NCBI GenBank assembly: GCA_026874595.1
Contig: CM049319.1
Location: 37,955,473 to 38,019,472, forward strand
Direction of reading: 5' to 3'
Length of the DNA stretch: 64,000 bases
Origin: Sipunculus nudus
Lineage: Eukaryota; Annelida; Sipuncula; Golfingiida; Sipunculidae
How positions within the stretch are numbered: the stretch's first letter is position 1; each line of letters begins with the position of its first letter. The position numbers were made by a program, and so were the translations under genes. The notes under the pieces are model-generated. The model did not search any database and had not been told where the DNA came from. It was given only the letters and a program-made list of their open reading frames with translations. Shown piece by piece: positions 43,781 to 59,400 of this stretch.

Positions 43781-44167
43781 TAGCTGGTTATGAAGAGTTA
43801 AATCTAGGAAGCTTGGACATGATATTCAGATTCTTTACAAGATATTATTGGAAACTTCATATCAGCTATAAACTGTCATATATATTGTGTTACTGGGAAA
43901 TCCCAGCTTTAAAATGCAACAGCTTGTAAGTTTAAAAAGCTGCTGAATAAATACTTTGCATTGAATCCTTATTTCTCTGTCACCTCATGCTGTATGGCTC
44001 TCAGCCTGTACCTTCATACCTACCGTCTTCACCTATTTTTTTTATGTTTTCATTTGCTGCTCCATCTTTGTGAGGTTGTTCCTCTTGGGAAATCTCTTAA
44101 AAACAATATAAATTAGCAGCAACAATAAACAACATCTTTCCTTTTCTCAGTAGAATTTCTCTCCCAA
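43781..44167. other. Spacer before the 32-bp satellite
   Basis: Unique AT-rich sequence. A pyrimidine-rich TTTCCTTTTCTCAG at 44138-44151 looks like a splice acceptor, but the frames after it are short and not recognisable. Confidence 0.4.
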
Positions 44168-47100
44168 TCTGATAAAGGTCTGTCATATCACATTACTTGA
44201 CAGATGAAGGTCTGTCATGTCACATTACTTGTCAGATGAAGGTTTGTCATGTCACATTACTTTTTAGATGAAGGTCTGTCATGTCACATTACTTGACAGA
44301 TGAAGGTCTGTCATGTCACATTACTTGTCAGATGAAGGTCTGTCATGTCACTTTACTTGTCAGATGAAGGTCTTTCAAGTCACATTACTTGTCAGATGAA
44401 GGTCTGTCATGTCAAATTACTTGTCAGATGAAAGTCTGTCGTGTCAAATTACTTGTCAGATGAAGGTCTGTCATGTCACATTACTTGTCAGATGAAGGTC
44501 TGTCATGTCACATTACATCTCAGATGAAGGTCTGTCATGTCACATTACTTTTCAGATGAAGGTCTGTCATATCACATTACTTGTCAGATTTTGTCATGTC
44601 ACATTACTTGACAGATGAAGGTCTGTCATGTCACATTACTTGACAGATGAAGGTCTGTCAAGTCACATTACTTGTCAGATGAAGGTCTGTCATGTCACAT
44701 TACTTGTCAGTTGAAGGTTTGTCATGTCACATTACTTTTCAGATGAAGGTCTGTCATATCACATTACTTGTCAGATTTTGTCATGTCACATTACTTGACA
44801 GATGAAGGTCTGTCATGTCACATTACTTGACAGATGAAGGTCTGTCATGTCACATTACTTGTCAGATGAAGGTCTGTCATGTCACATTACTTGACAGATG
44901 AAGGTCTGTCATGTCCCATTACTTGTCAGATGAAGGTCTGTCATGTCACTTTACTTGTCAGATGAAGGTCTGTCAAGTCACATTACTTGTCAGATGAAGG
45001 TCTGTCATGTCAAATTACTTTTCAGATGAACGTCTGTCATGTCACATTATTTGTCAGATGAAGGTTTGTCATGTCACATTACTTGTCAGATGAAGGTCTG
45101 TAATGTCACATTACTTGTCAGATGAAGGTCTGTCATGTCACATTACTTGACAGATGAAGGTCTGTCATGTCAAATTACTTGTCAGATGAAGGTCTGTCAT
45201 GTCACATTACATCTCAGATGAAGGTCTGTCATGTCACATTACTTGACAGATGAAGGTCTGTCATGTCACATTACTTGTCAGATGAAGGTCTGTAATGTCA
45301 CATTACTTGTCAGATGAAGGTCTGTCATGTCACATTACTTGACAGATGAAGATCTGTCATGTCAAATTACTTGTCAGATGAAGGTTTGTCATGTCACATT
45401 AAATCTCAGATGAAGGTCTGTCATGTCACATTACTTTTTAGATGAAGGTTTGTCATGTCACATTACTTTTTAGATGAAGGTTTGTCATGTCACATAACTT
45501 GTCAGATGAAGGTTTGTCATGTCACATTACTTTTTAGATGAAGGTTTGTCATGTCATATTACTTGTCAGATGAAGGTCTGTCATGTCAAATTACTTGTCA
45601 GATCAAGGTCTGTCATGTCACATTACTTTTTAGATGAAGGTTTGTCATGTCACATTACTTGACAGATGAAGGTCTGTCATGTCAAATTACTTGTCAGATG
45701 AAGGTCTGTCATGTCACATTACATCTCAGATGAAGGTCTGTCATGTCACATTACTTGACAGATGAAGGTCTGTCATGTCACATTACTTGTCAGATGAAGG
45801 TCTGTAATGTCACATTACTTGTCAGATGAAGGTCTGTCATGTCACATTACTTGACAGATGAAGATCTGTCATGTCAAATTACTTGTCAGATGAAGGTTTG
45901 TCATGTCACATTAAATCTCAGATGAAGGTCTGTCATGTCACATTACTTTTTAGATGAAGGTTTGTCATGTCACATTACTTTTTAGATGAAGGTTTGTCAT
46001 GTCACATAACTTGTCAGATGAAGGTTTGTCATGTCACATTACTTTTTAGATGAAGGTTTGTCATGTCATATTACTTGTCAGATGAAGGTCTGTCATGTCA
46101 AATTACTTGTCAGATCAAGGTCTGTCATGTCACATTACTTTTTAGATGAAGGTTTGTCATGTCACATTACTTTTTAAATGAAGGTTTGTCATGTCACATT
46201 ACATCTCAGATGAAGGTTTGTCATGTCACATTACTTTTTAGATGAAGGTTTGTCATGTCACATTACTTGTCAGATGAAGGTTTGTCATGTCACATTACTT
46301 TTTAGATGAAGGTTTGTCATGTCACATTACTTGTCAGATGAAGGTCTGTCATGTCAAATTACTTGTCAGATGAAGGTCTGTCATGTCACATTACTTGTCA
46401 GATGAAGGTCTGTCATGTCACATTACTTTTCAGATGAAGGTCTGTCATGTCACATTACTTGACAGATGAAGGTCTGTCATGTCACATTACTTGTCAGATG
46501 AAGGTCTGTCATGTCACATTACTTGACAGATGAAGGTCTGTCATGTCACATTACTTGTCAGATGAAGGTCTGTCATGTCACTTTACTTGTCAGATGAAGG
46601 TCTGTCAAGTCACATTACTTGTCAGATGAAGGTCTGTCATGTCAAATTACTTGTCAGATGAAGGTCTGTCATGTCACATTACTTGTCAGATGAAGGTCTG
46701 TCATGTCACATTACTTTTTAGATGAAGGTCTGTCATGTCACATTACTTGACAGATGAAGGTCTGTCATGTCACATTACTTGTCAGATGAAGGTCTGTCAT
46801 GTCAAATCACTTGACAGATGAAGGTCTGTCATGTCACATTACTTGTCAGATGAAGGTCTGTCATGTCACTTTACTTGTCAGATGAAGGTCTGTCAAGTCA
46901 CATTACTTGTCAGATGAAGGTCTGTCGTGTCAAATTACTTGTCAGATGAAGGTCTGTCATGTCACATTACTTGTCAGATGAAGGTCTGTCATGTCACATT
47001 ACATCTCAGATGAAGGTTTGTCATGTCACTTTACTTGTCAGATGAAGGTCTGTCAAGTCACATTACTTGTCAGATGAAGGTCTGTCATGTCACATTACTT

Positions 47101-48099
47101 GTCAGATGAAGGTCTGTCATGTCACATTACATCTCAGATGAAGGTTTGTCATGTCACTTTACTTGTCAGATGAAGGTCTGTCAAGTCACATTACTTGTCA
47201 GATGAAGGTCTGTCATGTCAAATTACTTTTCAGATGAACGTCTGTCATGTCACATTATTTGTCAGATGAAGGTTTGTCATGTCACATTACTTGTCAGATG
47301 AAGGTCTGTAATGTCCATTACTTGTCAGATGAAGGTCTGTCATGTCACATTACTTGACAGATGAAGGTCTGTCATGTCAAATTACTTGTCAGATGAAGGT
47401 CTGTCATGTCACATTACATCTCAGATGAAGGTCTGTCATGTCACATTACTTATCAGATGAAGGTCTGTAATGTCACATTACTTGTCAGATGAAGGTTTGT
47501 CATGTCACATTAAATCTCAGATGAAGGTCTGTCATGTCACATTACTTTTTAGATGAAGGTTTGTCATGTCACATTACTTTTTAGATGAAGGTTTGTCATG
47601 TCACATTACTTGTCAGATGAAGGTTTGTCATGTCACATTACTTTTTAGATGAAGGTTTGTCATGTCACATTACTTGTCAGATGAAGGTCTGTCATGTCAC
47701 ATTACTTGACAGATGAAGATCTGTCATGTCAAATTACTTGTCAGATGAAGGTCTGTCATGTCACATTACATCTCAGATGAAGGTTTGTCATGTCACATTA
47801 CTTGACAGATGAAGGTCTGTCATGTCACATTACTTGTCAGATGAAGGTCTGTCAAGTCACATTACTTGTCAGATGAAGGTCTGTCAAGTCACATTACTTG
47901 TCAGATGAAGGTTTGTCATGTCACATTACTTGTCAGATGAAGGTCTGTCATGTCACATTACATCTATGATGAAGGTTTGTCATGTCACATTACTTTTTAG
48001 ATGAAGGTTTGTCATGTCACATTACTTGTCAGATGAAGGTTTGTCATGTCACATTACTTTTTAGATGAAGGTTTGTCATGTCACATTACTTGTCAGATG

Positions 48100-51000
48100 A
48101 AGGTCTGTCATGTCAAATTACTTGTCAGATGAAGGTCTGTCATGTCACATTACTTTATAGATGAAGGTTTCTCATGTCACATTACTTTTTAGATGAAGGT
48201 TTGTCATGTCACATTACATCTCAGATGAAGGTTTGTCATGTCACATTACTTTTTAGATGAAGGTTTGTCATGTCACATTACTTGTCAGATGAAGGTTTGT
48301 CATGTCACATTACTTTTAGATGAAGGTTTGTCATGTCACATTACTTGTCAGATGAAGGTCTGTCATGTCAAATTACTTGTCAGATGAAGGTCTGTCATGT
48401 CACATTACATCTCAGATGAAGGTTTGTCATGTCACATTACTTGACAGATGAAGGTCTGTCATGTCACATTACTTTTTAGATGAAGGTTTGTCATGTCACA
48501 TTACTTTTTAGATGAAGGTTTGTCATGTCACATTACTTGTCAGATGAAGGTCTGCCATGTCACAATACATCTCAGATGAAGGTTTGTCATGTCACATTAC
48601 TTTTTAGATGAAGGTCTGTCATGTCACATTACTTTTTAGATGAAGGTTTGTCATGTCACATTACTTTTTAAATGAAGGTTTGTCATGTCACATTACATCT
48701 CAGATGAAGGTTTGTCATGTCACATTACTTTTTAGATGAAGGTTTGTCATGTCACATTACTTGTCAGATGAAGGTTTGTCATGTCACATTACTTTTTAGA
48801 TGAAGGTTTGTCATGTCACATTACTTGTCAGATGAAGGTCTGTCATGTCAAATTACTTGTCAGATGAAGGTCTGTCATGTCACATTACTTGTCAGATGAA
48901 GGTCTGTCATGTCACATTACTTTTCAGATGAAGGTCTGTCATGTCACATTACTTGACAGATGAAGGTCTGTCATGTCACATTACTTGTCAGATGAAGGTC
49001 TGTCATGTCACATTACTTGACAGATGAAGGTCTGTCATGTCACATTACTTGTCAGATGAAGGTCTGTCATGTCACTTTACTTGTCAGATGAAGGTTTGTC
49101 ATGTCACATTACTTGTCAGATGAAGGTCTGTAATGTCCATTACTTGTCAGATGAAGGTCTGTCATGTCACATTACTTGACAGATGAAGGTCTGTCATGTC
49201 AAATTACTTGTCAGATGAAGGTCTGTCATGTCACATTACATCTCAGATGAAGGTCTGTCATGTCACATTACTTGTCAGATGAAGGTCTGTAATGTCACAT
49301 TACTTGTCAGATGAAGGTTTGTCATGTCACATTAAATCTCAGATGAAGGTCTGTCATGTCACATTACTTTTTAGATGAAGGTTTGTCATGTCACATTACT
49401 TTTTAGATGAAGGTTTGTCATGTCACATTACTTGTCAGATGAAGGTTTGTTATGTCACATTACTTTTTAGATGAAGGTTTGTCATGTCACATTACTTGTC
49501 AGATGAAGGTCTGTCATGTCACATTACTTGACAGATGAAGATCTGTCATGTCAAATTACTTGTCAGATGAAGGTTTGTCATGTCACATTAAATCTCAGAT
49601 GAAGGTCTGTCATGTCACATTACTTTTTAGATGAAGGTTTGTCATGTCACATTACTTGTCAGATGAAGGTCTGTCATGTCAAATTACTTGTCAGATGAAG
49701 GTCTGTCATGTCACATTACATCTCAGATGAAGGTTTGTCATGTCACATTACTTGACAGATGAAGGTCTGTCATGTCACATTACTTGTCAGATGAAGGTCT
49801 GTCAAGTCACATTACTTGTCAGATGAAGGTCTGTCAAGTCACATTACTTGTCAGATGAAGGTTTGTCATGTCACATTACTTGTCAGATGAAGGTCTGTCA
49901 TGTCACATTACATCTATGATGAAGGTTTGTCATGTCACATTACTTTTTAGATGAAGGTTTGTCATGTCACATTACTTGTCAGATGAAGGTTTGTCATGTC
50001 ACATTACTTTTTAGATGAAGGTTTTTCATGTCACATTACTTGTCAGATGAAGGTCTGTCATGTCAAATTACTTGTCAGATGAAGGTCTGTCATGTCACAT
50101 TACTTTATACATGAAGGTTTCTCATGTCACATTACTTTTTAGATGAAGGTTTGTCATGTCACATTACATCTCAGATGAAGGTTTGTCATGTCACATTACT
50201 TTTTAGATGAAGGTTTGTCATGTCACATTACTTGTCAGATGAAGGTTTGTCATGTCACATTACTTTTAGATGAAGGTTTGTCATGTCACATTACTTGTCA
50301 GATGAAGGTCTGTCATGTCAAATTACTTGTCAGATGAAGGTCTGTCATGTCACATTACATCTCAGATGAAGGTTTGTCATGTCACATTACTTGACAGATG
50401 AAGGTCTGTCATGTCACATTACTTTTTAGATGAAGGTCTGTCATGTCACATTACTTTTTAGATGAAGGTTTGTCATGTCACATTACTTGTCAGATGAAGG
50501 TCTGTCATGTCACAATACATCTCAGATGAAGGTTTGTCATGTCACATTACTTTTTAGATGAAGGTCTGTCATGTCACATTACTTTTTAGATGAAGGTTTG
50601 TCATGTCACATTACTTTTTAAATGAAGGTTTGTCATGTCACATTACATCTCAGATGAAGGTTTGTCATGTCACATTACTTTTTAGATGAAGGTTTGTCAT
50701 GTCACATTACTTGTCAGATGAAGGTTTGTCATGTCACATTACTTTTTAGATGAAGGTTTGTCATGTCACATTACTTGTCAGATGAAGGTCTGTCATGTCA
50801 AATTAATTGTCAGATGAAGATCTGTCATGTCACATTACTTGTCAGATGAAGGTCTGTCATGTCACATTACTTTTCAGATGAAGGTCTGTCATGTCACATT
50901 ACTTGACAGATGAAGGTCTGTCATGTCACATTACTTGTCAGATGAAGGTCTGTCATGTCACATTACTTGACAGATGAAGGTCTGTCATGTCACATTACTT

Positions 51001-54000
51001 GTCAGATGAAGGTCTGTCATGTCACTTTACTTGTCAGATGAAGGTCTGTCAAGTCACATTACTTGTCAGATGAAGGTCTGTCATGTCAAATTACTTGTCA
51101 GATGAAGGTCTGTCATGTCACATTACTTGTCAGATGAAGGTCTGTCATGTCACATTACTTTTCAGATGAAGGTCTGTCATGTCACATTACTTGACAGATG
51201 AAGGTCTGTCATGTCACATTACTTGTCAGATGAAGGTCTGTCATGTCAAATCACTTGACAGATGTAGGTCTGTCATGTCACATTACTTGTCAGATGAAGG
51301 TCTGTCATGTCACTTTACTTGTCAGATGAAGGTCTGTCAAGTCACATTACTTGTCAGATGAAGGTCTGTCGTGTCAAATTACTTGTCAGGTGAAGGTCTG
51401 TCATGTCACATTACTTGTCAGATGAAGGTCTGTCATGTCACATTACATCTCAGATGAAGGTTTGTCATGTCACTTTACTTGTCAGATGAAGGTCTGTCAA
51501 GTCACATTACTTGTCAGATGAAGGTCTGTCATGTCAAATTACTTTTCAGATGAACGTCTGTCATGTCACATTATTTGTCAGATGAAGGTTTGTCATGTCA
51601 CATTACTTGTCAGATGAAGGTCTGTAATGTCCATTACTTGTCAGATGAAGGTCTGTCATGTCACATTACTTGACAGATGAAGGTCTGTCATGTCAAATTA
51701 CTTGTCAGATGAAGGTCTGTCATGTCACATTACATCTCAGATGAAGGTCTGTCATGTCACATTACTTGTCAGATGAAGGTCTGTAATGTCACATTACTTG
51801 TCAGATGAAGGTTTGTCATGTCACATTAAATCTCAGATGAAGGTCTGTCATGTCACATTACTTTTTAGATGAAGGTTTGTCATGTCACATTACTTTTTAG
51901 ATGAAGGTTTGTCATGTCACATTACTTGTCAGATGAAGGTTTGTCATGTCACATTACTTTTTAGATGAAGGTTTGTCATGTCACATTACTTGTCAGATGA
52001 AGGTCTGTCATGTCACATTACTTGACAGATGAAGATCTGTCATGTCAAATTACTTGTCAGATGAAGGTTTGTCATGTCACATTAAATCTCAGATGAAGGT
52101 CTGTCATGTCACATTACTTTTTAGATGAAGGTTTGTCATGTCACATTACTTGTCAGATGAAGGTCTGTCATGTCAAATTACTTGTCAGATGAAGGTCTGT
52201 CATGTCACATTACATCTCAGATGAAGGTTTGTCATGTCACATTACTTGACAGATGAAGGTCTGTCATGTCACATTACTTGTCAGATGAAGGTCTGTCAAG
52301 TCACATTACTTGTCAGATGAAGGTCTGTCAAGTCACATTACTTGTCAGATGAAGGTTTGTCATGTCACATTACTTGTCAGATGAAGGTCTGTCATGTCAC
52401 ATTACATCTATGATGAAGGTTTGTCATGTCACATTACTTTTTAGATGAAGGTTTGTCATGTCACATTACTTGTCAGATGAAGGTTTGTCATGTCACATTA
52501 CTTTTTAGATGAAGGTTTGTCATGTCACATTACTTGTCAGATGAAGGTCTGTCATGTCAAATTACTTGTCAGATGAAGGTCTGTCATGTCACATTACTTT
52601 ATAGATGAAGGTTTCTCATGTCACATTACTTTTTAGATGAAGGTTTGTCATGTCACATTACATCTCAGATGAAGGTTTGTCATGTCACATTACTTTTTAG
52701 ATGAAGGTTTGTCATGTCACATTACTTGTCAGATGAAGGTTTGTCATGTCACATTACTTTTAGATGAAGGTTTGTCATGTCACATTACTTGTCAGATGAA
52801 GGTCTGTCATGTCAAATTACTTGTCAGATGAAGGTCTGTCATGTCACATTACATCTCAGATGAAGGTTTGTCATGTCACATTACTTGACAGATGAAGGTC
52901 TGTCATGTCACATTACTTTTTAGATGAAGGTTTGTCATGTCACATTACTTTTTAGATGAAGGTTTGTCATGTCACATTACTTGTCAGATGAAGGTCTGTC
53001 ATGTCACAATACATCTCAGATGAAGGTTTGTCATGTCACATTACTTTTTAGATGAAGGTCTGTCATGTCACATTACTTGACAGATGAAGGTTTGTCATGT
53101 CACATTACTTGTCAGATGAACGTCTGTCATTTTACATTACTTGTCAGATGAAGGTCTGTCATGTCACATTACTTGACAGATGAAGGTCTGTCATGTCACA
53201 TTACTTGTCAGATGAAGGTCTGTCATTTTAAATTACTTGTCAGATGAAGGTCTATCATGTCACATTACTTTTTAGATGAAGGTCTGTCATGTCACATTAC
53301 TTGACAGATGAAGCTTTGTCATGCCACATTACTTGTCAGATGAAGGTCTGTCATTTTACATTACTTGTCGGATGAAGGTCTGTCATGTCACATTACTTGA
53401 CAGATGAAGGTCTGTCATGTCACATTACTTGTCAGATGAAGGTCTGTCATGTCACATTACTTTTTAGATGAAGGTTTGTCATGTCACATTACTTGTCAGA
53501 TGAAGTTTTGTCATGTCACATTACTTGTCAGATGAAGGTCTGTCATGTCACATTACATCTCAGATGAAGGTTTGTCATGTCACATTTCTTTTTAGATGAA
53601 GGTTTGTCATGTCACATTACTTGTCAGATGAAGGTCTGTCATGTCACATTACTTGTCAGATGAAGGTTTGTCATGTCACATTACTTTTCAGATGAAGGTC
53701 TGTCAAGTCACATTACTTTTCAGATGAAGGTTTGTCATGTCACATTACTTGTCAGATGAAGGTCTGTCATGTCACATTACTTTTCAGATGAAGGTCTCTT
53801 ATGTCACATTACTTGTTAGATGAAGGTCTGTCATGTCACATTACTTGTCATATGAAGGTCTGTCATGTCACTTTACTTGTCAGATGAAGGTCTGTCATGT
53901 CACATTACTTGTCAGATGAAGGTTTGTCATGTCACATTACTTTTTAGATGAAGGTTTGTCATGTCACATTACTTGTAAGATGAAGGTCTGTCATGTCACA

Positions 54001-56480
54001 TTACATCTCAGATAAAGGTTTGTCATGTCACATTACTTGTCAGATGAAGGTCTGTCATGTCACATTACTTGTCAGATGAAGGTCTGTCAAGTCACATTAC
54101 TTAACAGATGAAGGTCTGTCATGTCACATTACTTGTCAGATGAAGGTCTGTCATGTCACATTACTTCTCAGATGAAGGTCTGTCATGTCACATTACTTTT
54201 CAGATGAAGGTCTGTCATTTCACATTACTTGTCAGATGTAGGTCTCTCATGTCACATTACTTGTCATATGAAGGTCTGTTATGTCACATTACTTGTCAGA
54301 TGAAGGTCTGTCATGCCACAGTACTTGTCAGATTAAGGTCTGTCATGTCACATTACTTGTCATATGAAGGTCTGTCATGTCACTTTACTTGTCAGATGAA
54401 GGTCTGTCATGTCACATTACTTGTCAGATGAAGGTTTCTCATGTCACATTACTTTTTAGATGAAGGTTTGTCATGTCACATTACTTGTAAGATGAAGGTC
54501 TGTCATGTCACATTACATCTCAGATAAAGGTTTGTCATGTCACATTTCTTGTCAGATGAAGGTCTGTAATGTCACATTACTTGTCAGATGAAGGTCTGTC
54601 ATGTCACATTACTTGACAGATGAAGATCTGTCATGTCAAATTACTTGTCAGATGAAGGTTTGTCATGTCACATTAAATCTCAGATGAAGGTCTGTCATGT
54701 CACATTACTTTTTAGATGATGGTTTGTCATGTCACATTACTTGTCAGATGAAGTTTTGTCATGTCACATTACTTGTCAGATGAAGGTCTGTCATGTCACA
54801 TTACATCTCAGATGAAGGTTTGTCATGTCACATTTCTTTTTAGATGAAGGTTTGTCATGTCACATTACTTGTCAGATGAAGGTCTGTCATGTCACATTAC
54901 TTGTCAGATGAAGGTTTGTCATGTCACATTAATTTTCAGATGAAGGTCTGTCAAGTCACATTACTTTTCAGATGAAGGTTTGTCATGTCACATTACTTGT
55001 CAGATGAAGGTCTGTCATGTCACATTACTTTTCAGATGAAGGTCTCTTATGTCACATTACTTGTTAGATGAAGGTCTGTCATGTCACATTACTTGTCATA
55101 TGAAGGTCTGTCATGTCACTTTACTTGTCAGATGAAGGTCTGTCATGTCACATTACTTGTCAGATGAAGGTTTGTCATGTCACATTACTTTTTAGATGAA
55201 GGTTTGTCATGTCACATTACTTGTAAGATGAAGGTCTGTCATGTCACATTACATCTCAGATAAAGGTTTGTCATGTCACATTACTTGTCAGATGAAGGTC
55301 TGTCATGTCACATTACTTGTAAGATGAAGGTCTGTCATGTCACATTACTTTTTAGATGAAGGTTTGTCATGTCACATTACTTGTCAGATGAAGGTTTGTC
55401 ATGTCACATTACTTTTTAGATGAAGGTCTGTCATGTCACATTACTTGTCAGATGAAGGTTTGTCATGTCACATTACTTTTTAGATGAAGGTTTGTCATGT
55501 CACATTACTTGTCAGATGTAGGTCTGTCATGTCACATTACATCTCAGATAAAGGTTTGTCATGTCACATTACTTGTCAGATGAAGGTCTGTCATGTCACA
55601 TTACTTGTCAGATGTAGGTCTGTCATGTCACATTACATCTCAGATAAAGGTTTGTCATGTCACATTACTTGTCAGATGAAGGTCTGTCATGTCACATTAC
55701 TTGTCAGATGAAGGTCTGTCATGTCACATTACTTTTTAGATGAAGGTTTGTCATGTCACATTACTTGTCAGATGAAGGTTTGTCATGTCACATTACTTGT
55801 CAGATGAAGGTCTGTCATGTCACATTACTTTTCAGATGAAGGTCTGTCATGTCACATTACTTGTCAGATGAAGGTCTGTCATGTCACATTACTTGTCAGA
55901 TGAAGGTCTGTCATGTCACTTTACTTGTCAGATGAAGGTCTGTCATGTCACATTACTTGTCAGATGAAGGTTTGTCATGTCACATTACTTTTTAGATGAA
56001 GGTTTGTCATGTCACATTACTTGTCAGATGAAGTTCTGTCATGTCACATTACATCTCAGATGAAGGTGTGTCATGTCACATTACTTGTCAGATGAAGGTC
56101 TGTCATGTCACATTACTTGTCAGATGAAGGTCTGTCATGTCACATTACTTTTTAGATGAAGGTTTGTCATGTCACATTACTTGTCAGATGAAGGTTTGTC
56201 ATGTCACATTACTTTTTAGATGGTCTGTCATGTCACATTACTTGTCAGATGAAGGTTTGTCATGTCACATTACTTTTTAGATGAAGGTTTGTCATGTCAC
56301 ATTACTTGTCAGATGAAGGTTTGTCATGTCACATTACATCTCAGATGAAGGTTTGTCATGTCACATTACTTGTCAGATGAAGGTCTGTCATGTCACATTA
56401 CTTGTCAGATGAAGGTCTGTCAAGTCACATTACTTAACAGATGAAGGTCTGTCATGTCACATTACTTGTCAGATGAAGGT
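48100..56480. repeat. Higher-order blocks in the 32-bp satellite (about 1950 and 2494 bp)
   Basis: Two rare variants act as markers. The shortened unit with TACTTTTAGA occurs at 48311, 50261, 52755 and 56911. The CATCTATGAT variant occurs at 47961, 49911 and 52405. Both give spacings of 1950 and then 2494 bp, so large blocks were duplicated as whole pieces. Confidence 0.88.
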
Positions 56481-59400
56481 CTGTCATGTCACATTACTTC
56501 TCAGATGAAGGTCTGTCATGTCACATTACTTTTCAGATGAAGGTCTGTCATTTCACATTACTTGTCAGATGTAGGTCTCTCATGTCACATTACTTGTCAT
56601 ATGAAGGTCTGTTATGTCACATTACTTGTCAGATGAAGGTCTGTCATGCCACATTACTTGTCAGATTAAGGTCTGTCATGTCACATTACTTTTCAGATGA
56701 AGGTCTGTCAAGTCACATTACTTGTTAGATGAAGGTCTGTCATGTCACATTACTTGTCAGATGAAGGTCTGTCATGTCACATTACTTCTCAGATGAAGGT
56801 CTGTCATGTCACATTACTTGTCATATGAAGGTTTGTCATGTCACATTACTTTTTAGATGAAGGTTTGTCATGTCACATTACTTGTCAGATGAAGGTTTGT
56901 CATGTCACATTACTTTTAGATGAAGGTTTGTCATGTCACATTACTTGTCAGATGAAGGTCTGTCATGTCAAATTACTTGTCAGATGAAGGTCTGTCATGT
57001 CACATTACATCTCAGATGAAGGTTTGTCATGTCACATTACTTGACAGATGAAGGTCTGTCATGTCACATTACTTTTTAGATGAAGGTTTGTCATGTCACA
57101 TTACTTTTTAGATGAAGGTTTGTCATGTCACATTACTTGTCAGATGAAGGTCTGTCATGTCACAATACATCTCAGATGAAGGTTTGTCATGTCACATTAC
57201 TTTTTAGATGAAGGTCTGTCATGTCACATTACTTGACAGATGAAGGTTTGTCATGTCACATTACTTGTCAGATGAACGTCTGTCATTTTACATTACTTGT
57301 CAGATGAAGGTCTGTCATGTCACATTACTTGACAGATGAAGGTCTGTCATGTCACATTACTTGTCAGATGAAGGTCTGTCATTTTAAATTACTTGTCAGA
57401 TGAAGGTCTATCATGTCACATTACTTTTTAGATGAAGGTCTGTCATGTCACATTACTTGACAGATGAAGCTTTGTCATGCCACATTACTTGTCAGATGAA
57501 GGTCTGTCATTTTACATTACTTGTCGGATGAAGGTCTGTCATGTCACATTACTTGACAGATGAAGGTCTGTCATGTCACATTACTTGTCAGATGAAGGTC
57601 TGTCATGTCACATTACTTTTTAGATGAAGGTTTGTCATGTCACATTACTTGTCAGATGAAGTTTTGTCATGTCACATTACTTGTCAGATGAAGGTCTGTC
57701 ATGTCACATTACATCTCAGATGAAGGTTTGTCATGTCACATTTCTTTTTAGATGAAGGTTTGTCATGTCACATTACTTGTCAGATGAAGGTCTGTCATGT
57801 CACATTACTTGTCAGATGAAGGTTTGTCATGTCACATTACTTTTCAGATGAAGGTCTGTCAAGTCACATTACTTTTCAGATGAAGGTTTGTCATGTCACA
57901 TTACTTGTCAGATGAAGGTCTGTCATGTCACATTACTTTTCAGATGAAGGTCTCTTATGTCACATTACTTGTTAGATGAAGGTCTGTCATGTCACATTAC
58001 TTGTCATATGAAGGTCTGTCATGTCACTTTACTTGTCAGATGAAGGTCTGTCATGTCACATTACTTGTCAGATGAAGGTTTGTCATGTCACATTACTTTT
58101 TAGATGAAGGTTTGTCATGTCACATTACTTGTAAGATGAAGGTCTGTCATGTCACATTACATCTCAGATAAAGGTTTGTCATGTCACATTACTTGTCAGA
58201 TGAAGGTCTGTCATGTCACATTACTTGTCAGATGAAGGTCTGTCAAGTCACATTACTTAACAGATGAAGGTCTGTCATGTCACATTACTTGTCAGATGAA
58301 GGTCTGTCATGTCACATTACTTCTCAGATGAAGGTCTGTCATGTCACATTACTTTTCAGATGAAGGTCTGTCATTTCACATTACTTGTCAGATGTAGGTC
58401 TCTCATGTCACATTACTTGTCATATGAAGGTCTGTTATGTCACATTACTTGTCAGATGAAGGTCTGTCATGCCACAGTACTTGTCAGATTAAGGTCTGTC
58501 ATGTCACATTACTTGTCATATGAAGGTCTGTCATGTCACTTTACTTGTCAGATGAAGGTCTGTCATGTCACATTACTTGTCAGATGAAGGTTTGTCATGT
58601 CACATTACTTTTTAGATGAAGGTTTGTCATGTCACATTACTTGTAAGATGAAGGTCTGTCATGTCACATTACATCTCAGATAAAGGTTTGTCATGTCACA
58701 TTTCTTGTCAGATGAAGGTCTGTAATGTCACATTACTTGTCAGATGAAGGTCTGTCATGTCACATTACTTGACAGATGAAGATCTGTCATGTCAAATTAC
58801 TTGTCAGATGAAGGTTTGTCATGTCACATTAAATCTCAGATGAAGGTCTGTCATGTCACATTACTTTTTAGATGATGGTTTGTCATGTCACATTACTTGT
58901 CAGATGAAGTTTTGTCATGTCACATTACTTGTCAGATGAAGGTCTGTCATGTCACATTACATCTCAGATGAAGGTTTGTCATGTCACATTTCTTTTTAGA
59001 TGAAGGTTTGTCATGTCACATTACTTGTCAGATGAAGGTCTGTCATGTCACATTACTTGTCAGATGAAGGTTTGTCATGTCACATTAATTTTCAGATGAA
59101 GGTCTGTCAAGTCACATTACTTTTCAGATGAAGGTTTGTCATGTCACATTACTTGTCAGATGAAGGTCTGTCATGTCACATTACTTTTCAGATGAAGGTC
59201 TCTTATGTCACATTACTTGTTAGATGAAGGTCTGTCATGTCACATTACTTGTCATATGAAGGTCTGTCATGTCACTTTACTTGTCAGATGAAGGTCTGTC
59301 ATGTCACATTACTTGTCAGATGAAGGTTTGTCATGTCACATTACTTTTTAGATGAAGGTTTGTCATGTCACATTACTTGTAAGATGAAGGTCTGTCATGT

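Noticed and set aside
43282-43793. Hydrophobic repeated frames (VVSFVYACMPLSY) that look like a membrane protein
   Set aside because: A translation of the TTATC-containing minisatellite in shifting frames.
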